A stretch of DNA of 12,119 nucleotides from an uncultured bacterium (lineage in GTDB: Bacteria > Bacillota > Clostridia > Oscillospirales > Oscillospiraceae): the NCBI GenBank assembly GCA_905214155.1, contig CAJMLC010000047.1, positions 1 through 12,119 of the forward strand. The letters are read 5' to 3'. Position 1 is the stretch's first letter, and each line of letters begins with the position of its first letter. This document shows positions 6,770 through 12,119 of this stretch, piece by piece. The position numbers and the translations under genes are program-made. The notes under the pieces were generated by a model, which made no database searches, was not told the origin of the DNA, and saw only the letters and a list, made by a program, of their open reading frames with translations.

Positions 6770-8596
6770 TCAGTTTTGCTTCCGATAGACCGCCGCAAAC
6801 ACGAGCGCCGCGAGCAGCACCGCCGCGCTGACCGCCGCCCAGACCCAGCCGGACGATACGCCCGCGCTGTCCTGCGCGGGCGTATCGCTGCTTCCGCCGC
6901 CCGGCGGACTGAAATTCCCGTCCATGCCGTCCGGCGGCGTAAAGCCGCTGCTGTCATCGGGCCGCTCCGGCGGGGTCTGCCCGTCCGTATCATCCGTATT
7001 CCCACGGTCAAAGCCGCGCCCGCTGCCATTGTTCATCGTGCCCATGTCCAAGAGCGTCAGCCCGCTCGCGTCGACCGCCGTCTCGTCTCCATTCAGCTGC
7101 GCGGCCACGGCCTCGCTCCGCCGCTGGCAGAACGTCCGCAGCGCCGCAGCGCCTGTCTCAAATTCCTCCGCCGTGCAGAACTTCGTCGGGTCCTGCTCGA
7201 CATACGGCGCAATCAGCGCATACGCCTCATCGAGAATCGCCCCGATGTCGACCGTCTCCAAAAATTCCGCAAACAGCGCATGATATTCTGCCGTATATGT
7301 CTCATCCGAGAAGATCCACGCCTGCATCGGCCGGTCTTCGAGCACCGTGTCAATGTCGTCGTTCACCGCAGAACTCGCGTCATTGCTCTGGAACGTCCCG
7401 AACGCGAGGTTGTAGTCCCACGGGATCATCGAGAGCTTCCCGTCCTGCTCATAGAGGTAATAGTTGTGGATCATCGACCCGGTGTAGCTGTCTCCATTGA
7501 CCACGAAATTGTGCACCACGAAATACCGCAGCACCGCATCCACATCGAGTACCGATTCCAGATCCTCGTACGCCGACAGCTTTTTCAGCGACGCGATCAG
7601 CCGCTGCTCATCCGCCTCCGAGATGTCCGTCTTCGCGTTGTCAAAGATGTTCGCGTAGCTGTCCGGGTCATCGTCGATGTATTGCAGCTTTACATCCTCG
7701 CTGCCCATGCCGCCGCCCGGCCCGCCGTTCCCGCCGAATGTCACGCCCTCCGGCATCGTCGGCATTTCGCCATCCGGCAGCTCCGGCATTTCCCCGGAAA
7801 CATCGGGCCGCTGTCCACCATTAAACGCCGCGCCGTTCGTATCCGGCGGCGTCGGACGGCCCTGCCCGGACGCGGTCTGTTCCGCCGCCGCATCCTCGGT
7901 CGGATCGGTCTGCGCCTCGCCGCCGTAGAACTCCACATCGTCCATGTCAAAGCCGCGTCCATTCCCGCGCCCGCCGCCGAAGCTCATGCTGTCCGGCTTG
8001 TAAAGCTCGCCCGTTCCGCTGTAATTCCGTTCGAGGAACGCATCCTCCACGCCCTCGACCGCCAGATACAGCCCGAAGTCCTCACCGTTGACCGTGATGT
8101 ACACGAATGAGCAGAGCGGCGCATCCACGCCGAATTCCGTCATCATCCGATACGTCAGATAGTCCTTCATCATCGTGTTGTCGAAGATCAGGTTGTTGAG
8201 GTTCAGTTTATCGAGGCCGTGATAGGTCTTCGTCTCGTCATAGTGGTCAAATTCCACCTTGAAGCTGTAGCGCGAGCTGCCGAGGGCCGCGACGCTCGCC
8301 AGCGACGTGTTGCCCTTGGCCCGGATGACCACGTTTTTATAGCTCTCGCCGTCGATCACCACGGCGCAGGCGCTGTACTCCTCCGCCTCGCAGTTTTCAA
8401 GAAAGCCGTCCCAGTCGTCCATCACGATGTCGATCGTATGTACGCGCGACGAGTCGAACAGCCTGCTCTCATAGCCCATCGTCCGCTCCACCTGCAGCCC
8501 GCCGCTGGCCTTGACATACACCAGCCCCGCGCTCGCCAGCAGCGACACGATCAGCACGATCACGCACACGCGCTCCAGATTTTTACTTGTCGCCAT
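6770..8596 (-). CDS. Membrane-anchored CotH-family (kinase-like) protein
   Basis: This 608-residue surface protein carries a CotH-type domain. CotH of Bacillus is an atypical protein kinase acting on spore coat proteins; relatives in Clostridia are widespread and their substrates are mostly unknown. An N-terminal membrane segment (about 9-30) is followed by the CotH domain (about 52-500), with IRAKGNTS (91-98), DKLNLNNLIFDNTMMKDYLTYRM (129-151), LAVEGVEDAFL (178-188) and the hallmark MIPWDYNLAFGTF (390-402). A Gly/Pro/Met/Asp-rich insert (about 204-300) interrupts the domain. After a second low-complexity stretch (about 520-580) there is a C-terminal membrane helix (583-603) with positive residues behind it. 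The start at 8596 has only a weak AGAGGG about 11 bases upstream. It lies 18 bases after the VTC-DUF4956 frame and should share its transcript. Activity is inferred from motifs only. Confidence 0.85.
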   Translation of the reverse strand: MATSKNLERVCVIVLIVSLLASAGLVYVKASGGLQVERTMGYESRLFDSSRVHTIDIVMDDWDGFLENCEAEEYSACAVVIDGESYKNVVIRAKGNTSLASVAALGSSRYSFKVEFDHYDETKTYHGLDKLNLNNLIFDNTMMKDYLTYRMMTEFGVDAPLCSFVYITVNGEDFGLYLAVEGVEDAFLERNYSGTGELYKPDSMSFGGGRGNGRGFDMDDVEFYGGEAQTDPTEDAAAEQTASGQGRPTPPDTNGAAFNGGQRPDVSGEMPELPDGEMPTMPEGVTFGGNGGPGGGMGSEDVKLQYIDDDPDSYANIFDNAKTDISEADEQRLIASLKKLSAYEDLESVLDVDAVLRYFVVHNFVVNGDSYTGSMIHNYYLYEQDGKLSMIPWDYNLAFGTFQSNDASSAVNDDIDTVLEDRPMQAWIFSDETYTAEYHALFAEFLETVDIGAILDEAYALIAPYVEQDPTKFCTAEEFETGAAALRTFCQRRSEAVAAQLNGDETAVDASGLTLLDMGTMNNGSGRGFDRGNTDDTDGQTPPERPDDSSGFTPPDGMDGNFSPPGGGSSDTPAQDSAGVSSGWVWAAVSAAVLLAALVFAAVYRKQN

Positions 8597-8614
8597 TGTG
8601 CCGCCGCCCTCTCT

Positions 8615-9583
8615 TTATCCCATATAGTCGCCGTTGTAGCTCACCAGAGCTGCGCTATTGATTCCGTCCATCGCCGACAGCTCATTGATGAAATCCGTGT
8701 TGTCGGACTTCAGGCGCAGCTCGAGATTCAGCTCGATGTTCCCCGCCTGCACGGCCTTGCTCTTGAGGACGCAGCGCTGCGTCTTCGTCTCGAGATACGC
8801 CTTCGCCGTCGCCTCCGTCGCGCTGTCCGCGCACTGGAGCACGAGGATATACGGATTCACATGGCTCTTCCGGTTGACGAAGAGCAGCAGAATGACGCCG
8901 ATGATCGCGCTGCCGATGACGGCCAGCGGGATGAAGCCTGCGGCCAGCACGATGCCCGCCGCGATCGACCAGAACAGGAACGCGAGGTCGAGCGGCTCCT
9001 TGATGGCCGTGCGGAGGCGGACAATGGACAGCGCGCCGACCATGCCGAGCGACAGCACCGCGTTCGACGTCACGGCGAGGATGACCAGCGTCGTGATCAT
9101 CGTCAGCGCCAGCAGCGTCACGCGCACATTGCCCGGCCCGTAGACGAAGGGCTCGCGCGTATAGTCCACGATCGTTTTCGCCCGCAGCCGCTCCGTCCGC
9201 GCCTTGCGGCACAGCTCGCCGAGCAGCGCATCGTCCCAAGGATCGACCGCGTCAAAGCGCCCCGCCGCGATGTCCCGGGCCTGCCGCTCCGTCAGCTGCG
9301 TCTGCTCCTTCCAGCCAAGCCCGCCGCGCTTACACTTTTTCTCCAGCTGGATGAAGCCCGTGTCGCCGTTATAATACCGGATGCGGAATTTCTCCCGCCG
9401 GCTCACGCCGTCCAGCTTTTCGCGCAGCGCCCGGTCCTCCGGCGTGTCAAAATAGAGACTCCGGATGCTGTACCGGCCATCCACCGCATGTGCATCCGGC
9501 TGCATCACCGCCCGCAGCCGCTGCCGCAGCACAAAGAGATCGCCGGGATCCAGCGCGATCTTCCATTCATGGCGATAGTCCAT
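8615..9583 (-). CDS. VTC polyphosphate-polymerase domain fused to DUF4956 membrane domain (likely deletion fusion)
   Basis: Residues 1-156 match the N-terminal two-thirds of a VTC domain, the fold that makes polyphosphate from ATP in yeast Vtc4. The matches are RHEWKI, SIRSLYFDTPEDRALREK, KFRIRYY, QLEKKCK and RAKTIVDYTREPFVYGPGNVRVT. From residue 157 on, the protein is the body of a DUF4956 membrane protein (LLALTMITTLVILAV, MVGALSIVRLRTAIKEPLDL, FLFWSIAAGI), with two hydrophobic regions (156-186 and 200-236) and a soluble tail. The two families are normally separate neighbouring genes. The last strands of the VTC barrel and the first membrane helices of DUF4956 are missing, so an in-frame deletion is likely. 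The ATG at 9583 has AAAGGAG eight bases upstream. Whether the product is active is doubtful. The cotH gene follows after 18 bases, as in intact VTC/DUF4956/CotH clusters. Confidence 0.8.
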   Translation of the reverse strand: MDYRHEWKIALDPGDLFVLRQRLRAVMQPDAHAVDGRYSIRSLYFDTPEDRALREKLDGVSRREKFRIRYYNGDTGFIQLEKKCKRGGLGWKEQTQLTERQARDIAAGRFDAVDPWDDALLGELCRKARTERLRAKTIVDYTREPFVYGPGNVRVTLLALTMITTLVILAVTSNAVLSLGMVGALSIVRLRTAIKEPLDLAFLFWSIAAGIVLAAGFIPLAVIGSAIIGVILLLFVNRKSHVNPYILVLQCADSATEATAKAYLETKTQRCVLKSKAVQAGNIELNLELRLKSDNTDFINELSAMDGINSAALVSYNGDYMG

Positions 9584-9615
9584 GCTTCCTGCTCCTTTCG
9601 CGTGTTCGTGGGCCC

Positions 9616-9648
9616 ATCATACCGCACGTTGCTGAATCCTTCCTGAAA
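9616..9648 (-). promoter_or_regulatory. Promoter and direct-repeat operator of the VTC-DUF4956/cotH unit
   Basis: On the minus strand TTTCAG (9648-9643) and ATTCAG (9637-9632) are 11 bases apart. They are followed ten bases later by a -10-like TATGAT (9621-9616). The -35 position (AGGAAG) is poor and lies within the repeats, the pattern of an activator-dependent promoter of an OmpR-family regulator. It mirrors the pair at 9675-9691 facing the other way. Confidence 0.6.
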
Positions 9649-9674
9649 AACCGTGCCTTGAAAAACTTTTTTCT

Positions 9675-9710
9675 TTTCAGCTTTATTTCAGCCTTGCATT
9701 ATATTATAAT
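9675..9710 (+). promoter_or_regulatory. Promoter and direct-repeat operator of the plus-strand two-component system
   Basis: TTTCAG (9675-9680) and TTTCAG (9686-9691) form an exact TTTCAG-N5-TTTCAG repeat with an 11-bp period. A perfect -10, TATAAT, is at 9705-9710; the -35 (TTTATT, 9682-9687, 17-bp spacer) is weak and lies inside the repeats. This suggests positive autoregulation by the response regulator encoded next to it. The leader to the start codon is about 35 bases. Confidence 0.65.
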
Positions 9711-9751
9711 CAAAGAAACACACAAGCCGGGATGCACAGGAGGTGCAGACT

Positions 9752-10429
9752 ATGAAAATTCTGATCGTGGAGGACGAGGTACTTCTCGCCAACTCCTTAA
9801 AAACCCTGCTTGAAAAAAAAGGCTTCACCGTCGAGGTCGCCTATGACGGCGAGACTGGAAAAGATTATGCCGAGACAGGCGTCTACGACCTTCTAATTCT
9901 CGACGTCATGATGCCGAAGCTCAACGGTTACGACCTCGCCCGCCAGGTCCGGGCCGAGCGCTGCGCGACGCCGATCCTGATGCTGACCGCCAAAGGCGAG
10001 CTGGAAGACCGGATCGAGGGTCTGAACGCCGGGGCAGACTATTACCTAACGAAACCATTTGACACGCGCGAGCTGCTGGCCTGCATCAATGCCCTCCTCC
10101 GGCGGCAGGGCGATCAGGTGGACGAGCTTCGTTTCGGCAATACCGCGCTCGACCTCGACTCCGGCATGCTCGTCTGCGGGGCAGAGCGTGTGCGCCTGTC
10201 CGCCAAAGAATTTGACATCATGCGCTTCCTGCTCCAATCCAAGGGCAACAATCTTTCCAAAGAGGTGCTGCTTGCGCGCGTCTGGGGCTTCGACTCCAAT
10301 GCCGTAGAGAACCACGTCGAGGTCTACGTCGGCTTCCTCCGCAAAAAGCTGGCCTCCATCGGCTCCAATGTCCGCATCGAGGCCGTGCGCCGCCTCGGCT
10401 ACCATCTGGAGGTGGCGGACGCATGCTGA
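9752..10429 (+). CDS. OmpR-family response regulator, CiaR-like
   Basis: This 225-residue regulator has a receiver domain (1-118) and a winged-helix domain (about 125-222). Its acidic residues are Glu7 and Asp8, its phospho-acceptor is Asp51 (LILDVMMPKLNG), and its switch residues are Thr79 and Lys101 (YYLTKPF). The DNA-binding part shows LSAKEFDIM, VWGFDSNAVENHVEVYVGFLRKKL (about 177-200) and VRRLGYHLE. The WGFDS...VEVYV..LRKKL recognition region resembles streptococcal CiaR from memory, and CiaR binds TTTAAG-N5-TTTAAG, close to the TTTCAG-N5-TTTCAG upstream. The ATG at 9752 has AGGAGGTG six bases upstream. Its stop overlaps the kinase start by seven bases (ATGCTGA), so the two are co-translated. 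Likely targets are its own promoter and the divergent VTC-DUF4956/cotH promoter. The stimulus is unknown. Confidence 0.92.
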   Translation: MKILIVEDEVLLANSLKTLLEKKGFTVEVAYDGETGKDYAETGVYDLLILDVMMPKLNGYDLARQVRAERCATPILMLTAKGELEDRIEGLNAGADYYLTKPFDTRELLACINALLRRQGDQVDELRFGNTALDLDSGMLVCGAERVRLSAKEFDIMRFLLQSKGNNLSKEVLLARVWGFDSNAVENHVEVYVGFLRKKLASIGSNVRIEAVRRLGYHLEVADAC

Positions 10430-11625
10430 AACGGCTTCGCATCCAGTTCATCGCCATCATCATGGCGCTGCTGACGCTCCTGCTCGGGAGCGTGATCGGC
10501 CTGATCTACCATTTCACGCGGCAGAGCCTCGTGAAGGAGAGCCGCGACATGATGGACTCGCTCGCCGCCAGCCCGTTCCAGCTGGCCCGGCTAGATGAGG
10601 CGACGAACCGCGTCAATCTCCCCTACTGCATGCTCCAGGTCAGCAAATACGGTGAGATCCTCGCCACCAACGGCGGCTATTATGACCTCTCGGACAAAGA
10701 TTTTCTGCAGGAGCTCATCGCCGTCACCTATTCCTCCACCGACATGCAGGGCGAGATCCCGCAGTACAACCTCCGCTACAGCCGCTATCTGCTGCAGAAC
10801 GGGCAGCGCCTCGTCTTCGTCGACACCACAAGCGAGCAGGCCACGCTCCACGCCCTGCTCCGCAACAGTCTCCTGCTCGGCGCTGCCGCGCTTTTGCTGT
10901 TCTTCGGCGTGAGCTTGCTGCTCGCTCGCCGGACCGTTCAGCCGGTCGAAGCCGCGTGGCAGCAACAAAAGCAATTCGTTGCCGATGCCTCGCACGAACT
11001 GAAAACGCCGCTGACCGTCATCATGACAAATGCCGAGCTGCTCGAAAGCCCGGACTACCCGCCGGAGGCCAAGACGCAGTTCTCCTCCAACATTCTCACC
11101 ATGTCGCATCAGATGCGCGGCCTGGTCGAGAGCCTTCTGAACCTCGCCCGCATCGATCAGGGCCAGAAGGCCGCGGCCCACACGCCGGTCGACCTCAGCA
11201 AGCTTGTCTCCGATGCCACGCTCCCCTTCGAAGCCCTGTTCTTCGAGCAGGAGCTGACGCTTGAGACCGACATCGCCCCCGATCTGACCGTCCCCGGCGA
11301 CGCGGCACAGCTCCGGCAGGTGGTCGAAATTCTGCTCGATAACGCGCAGAAATACGCCGAAGCCCCCGGAACCGTCCGCGTCACGCTCGCCCGTCAGGGC
11401 CATCATGTCCGCCTCTGCGTCGCCGACACCGGCGCGCCCCTCTCCCCCGAGGACTGCAAAAACATCTTCAAGCGCTTCTACCGTCTAGACGATGCGCGCA
11501 GCCGCGACGGCAGCTTCGGGCTCGGCCTCTCCATCGCGCAGTCCATCGTCGACACGCACCACGGCAGAATCTGGTGCGAGAGTGCAACTGGCCTGAACTC
11601 CTTCTTTGTCGAACTTCCGCAATAA
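10423..11625 (+). CDS. Sensor histidine kinase, partner of the CiaR-like regulator
   Basis: This 400-residue membrane kinase has a first membrane segment at about 8-30 and an extracytoplasmic sensor of about 110 residues (33-143). The second membrane segment is at about 146-168. There is little room for a full HAMP or PAS domain before the dimerisation helix. The phospho-acceptor is His191 in DASHELKTPLTVI. The ATPase domain shows the N box LLDNAQKYAE (Asn307), the G1 box DTGAPLSPED (335-344), the F box FKRFYRLDDARS and the G2 box FGLGLSIAQSIV. The second glycine of the usual DxGxG G1 motif is replaced by proline, as in some CiaH-like kinases. It starts inside the end of the regulator gene and is followed five bases later by a terminator arm. 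Signal and partner specificity are inferred from gene order. Confidence 0.92.
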   Translation: MLKRLRIQFIAIIMALLTLLLGSVIGLIYHFTRQSLVKESRDMMDSLAASPFQLARLDEATNRVNLPYCMLQVSKYGEILATNGGYYDLSDKDFLQELIAVTYSSTDMQGEIPQYNLRYSRYLLQNGQRLVFVDTTSEQATLHALLRNSLLLGAAALLLFFGVSLLLARRTVQPVEAAWQQQKQFVADASHELKTPLTVIMTNAELLESPDYPPEAKTQFSSNILTMSHQMRGLVESLLNLARIDQGQKAAAHTPVDLSKLVSDATLPFEALFFEQELTLETDIAPDLTVPGDAAQLRQVVEILLDNAQKYAEAPGTVRVTLARQGHHVRLCVADTGAPLSPEDCKNIFKRFYRLDDARSRDGSFGLGLSIAQSIVDTHHGRIWCESATGLNSFFVELPQ

Positions 11626-11630
11626 CAAAA

Positions 11631-11656
11631 GGCCCGCCGAATCCGTTCGGCGGGCC
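11631..11656. terminator. Bidirectional terminator between the kinase and sigK genes
   Basis: A perfect 11-bp stem (GGCCCGCCGAA at 11631-11641 and TTCGGCGGGCC at 11646-11656) has a 4-base loop. It is followed by ATTTTAT on the plus strand and by TTTTGTT on the minus strand. It lies between two convergent genes and can end both transcripts. Confidence 0.9.
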
Positions 11657-11663
11657 ATTTTAT

Positions 11664-12020
11664 CTATCCATTCAGCGCCTCCTGCAAATTTTTCAGTGCC
11701 TTTTTCTCGATTCTTGACACGTAAGACCGCGAAATGCCGCACTTTGCGGCGATCTCCCGCTGTGTCAGCGCGTCTCGCCCGCCAAGTCCGTAGCGCAGGA
11801 TCAGGATCGTCCGCTCGCGCGGCGTCAGCGCCCGCGCCATCGCGTCATAGAGCTGCCGGTTCATCTCCTTCGCGCTGAGATTTTCAAACAGATCCTCGTC
11901 CGTGCAGATCACATCCATCAGCGACAGCGCATTTGCGTCCTTCCCCGTCTCGATGCACTCCGACAGCGACACGTCCCCCGCCGTCTTCTTCTGCGCCCGG
12001 AAATACATCAGGATCTCATT
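11664..12020 (-). CDS. sigK: 3' part of an interrupted sporulation sigma factor sigK gene
   Basis: This frame encodes only the C-terminal half of a sigma-K protein. It reads NEILMYFRAQKKT, then DVSLSECIE with SLMDVICTDED, then region 4 (LTPRERTILILRYGLG) with the helix-turn-helix LTQREIAAKCGISRSYVSRIEK, which fits sigma-K better than sigma-E. Full-length SigK is about 230-240 residues; about 118 codons are here. Homology stops abruptly at AATGA (12020-12016). Upstream, where TYASRCIE would be expected, the frame reads ERIA and then a TGA stop (12035-12033). Sigma-K drives late mother-cell genes in spore formation. In Bacillus subtilis the 3' part (spoIIIC) is joined to the 5' part (spoIVCB) only after excision of the skin element in the mother cell. 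The first internal ATG is at 12008, but this half alone would lack core-binding and -10-recognition regions. Confidence 0.85.
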   Translation of the reverse strand, partial: NEILMYFRAQKKTAGDVSLSECIETGKDANALSLMDVICTDEDLFENLSAKEMNRQLYDAMARALTPRERTILILRYGLGGRDALTQREIAAKCGISRSYVSRIEKKALKNLQEALNG

Positions 12021-12029
12021 CGCTATCCT
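12010..12029 (-). other. Putative skin-type recombination (attachment) site around AATGA
   Basis: On the minus strand AATGA occupies 12020-12016 at the exact point where sigma-K homology ends. It is flanked by the inverted arms AGGAT (12029-12025) and ATCCT (12014-12010), separated by ten bases with AATGA at the centre. From memory, AATGA is the 5-bp crossover repeat of the Bacillus subtilis skin element within sigK. The short arms could be chance; the position of the break is the stronger evidence. Confidence 0.65.
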
Positions 12030-12119
12030 CTCTCAACGGATACATAGGTTGCTCAACAGGGGGTAAATCCGCCTCTCCATCCTCCGCAAACAGGTACACA
12101 TAGGCATTTTTGCCGTCCC
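12016..12119. mobile_element. End of a putative skin-like element interrupting sigK
   Basis: From AATGA to the window edge the sequence no longer encodes sigma-K in any minus-strand frame. It carries the tail of an unrelated reading frame. The rest of the element, its recombinase and the 5' part of sigK should lie to the right of the window. Only about 100 bases are visible, so content and length are unknown. Confidence 0.6.
12016..12119 (-). CDS. C-terminal end of an unidentified protein (partial, runs off the window)
   Basis: A minus-strand frame enters from the right edge and ends at TGA (12018-12016), giving 33 residues that start DGKNAYVYLF and finish MYPLREDSE. The composition is acidic and proline-containing, like a natural C-terminus. 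Its stop codon is contained in the AATGA pentamer. I do not recognise the family. A sporulation-specific serine recombinase next to the sigK junction would be a reasonable candidate because Clostridioides difficile has one in that place, but nothing in these residues proves it. A chance open frame is also possible at this length. Confidence 0.45.
   Translation of the reverse strand, partial: DGKNAYVYLFAEDGEADLPPVEQPMYPLREDSE

Noticed and set aside
6607..7029. N-terminal extension of pstS
   Set aside because: It would read through the cotH terminator and would bury the lipoprotein signal peptide that starts at 6606.
6776..8110. Plus-strand open frame of 444 codons antisense to cotH
   Set aside because: Shadow of the cotH codon bias; extreme Arg/Ala content and no motifs, while the minus frame has CotH motifs.
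8219..9646. Plus-strand open frame of 475 codons antisense to the VTC-DUF4956 and cotH genes
   Set aside because: Composition is dominated by Arg, His, Gln and Ala, it crosses two real genes and the divergent promoter region, and it has no ribosome binding site or domain.
9694..9699. TTGCAT as -35 element of the plus-strand two-component system
   Set aside because: It is only five bases from the TATAAT at 9705-9710, so it cannot be the -35 of that promoter.
11664..12008. Complete short 114-residue sigma factor starting at ATG 12008
   Set aside because: It lacks sigma region 2, sigma-K homology continues upstream of this ATG to AATGA, and the ATG corresponds to an internal Met of SigK.

Overview
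The window looks like chromosome of a high-GC, Gram-positive, probably spore-forming member of the Clostridia (an Oscillospiraceae-type gut bacterium is my best guess, by inference). The reasons are strong AGGAGG-type ribosome binding sites, a lipoprotein phosphate-binding protein, a CotH-family protein, and a sigma-K C-terminal region at the right edge. Codon use is strongly GC-biased throughout, which produces many long antisense shadow frames.

Layout. (1) 1-178: two adjacent palindromes, a possible minus-strand promoter for a gene left of the window, and the terminator of the Pho operon. (2) 179-6606, minus strand: a complete phosphate-uptake operon, transcribed pstS-pstC-pstA-pstB-phoU-phoB-phoR. 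Four successive junctions are ATGA stop/start overlaps, and a hairpin sits between pstS and pstC. A candidate Pho box lies upstream of pstS. (3) 6711-9583, minus strand: a two-gene unit, with a fused VTC-DUF4956 reading frame followed by a membrane-anchored CotH-type protein and a strong terminator. (4) 9584-9751: a divergent regulatory region with mirrored TTTCAG-N5-TTTCAG direct repeats, one pair in front of each promoter. (5) 9752-11625, plus strand: an OmpR-family response regulator, CiaR-like in its DNA-binding helix, with its histidine kinase, ending in a bidirectional terminator. (6) 11664-12119, minus strand: the 3' part of a sigma-K gene. Its homology stops exactly at the pentanucleotide AATGA, the crossover sequence I recall for the Bacillus subtilis skin element. 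Beyond it lies the tail of an unrelated reading frame.

How the parts work together. PstS captures phosphate, PstC/PstA/PstB import it, PhoU links the transporter to the PhoR kinase, and PhoB should switch the operon on through the repeats upstream of pstS. The second two-component system probably regulates itself and the VTC-DUF4956/CotH unit through the shared repeats. VTC domains make polyphosphate, so a phosphate-storage module may lie next to the phosphate-uptake operon, but the VTC-DUF4956 frame looks like a deletion fusion lacking parts of both proteins.

The two most notable observations are the sigK break, which implies a developmentally excised skin-like element starting at the right edge, and the in-frame VTC-DUF4956 fusion. 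No rRNA, tRNA, CRISPR array or insertion sequence was seen.
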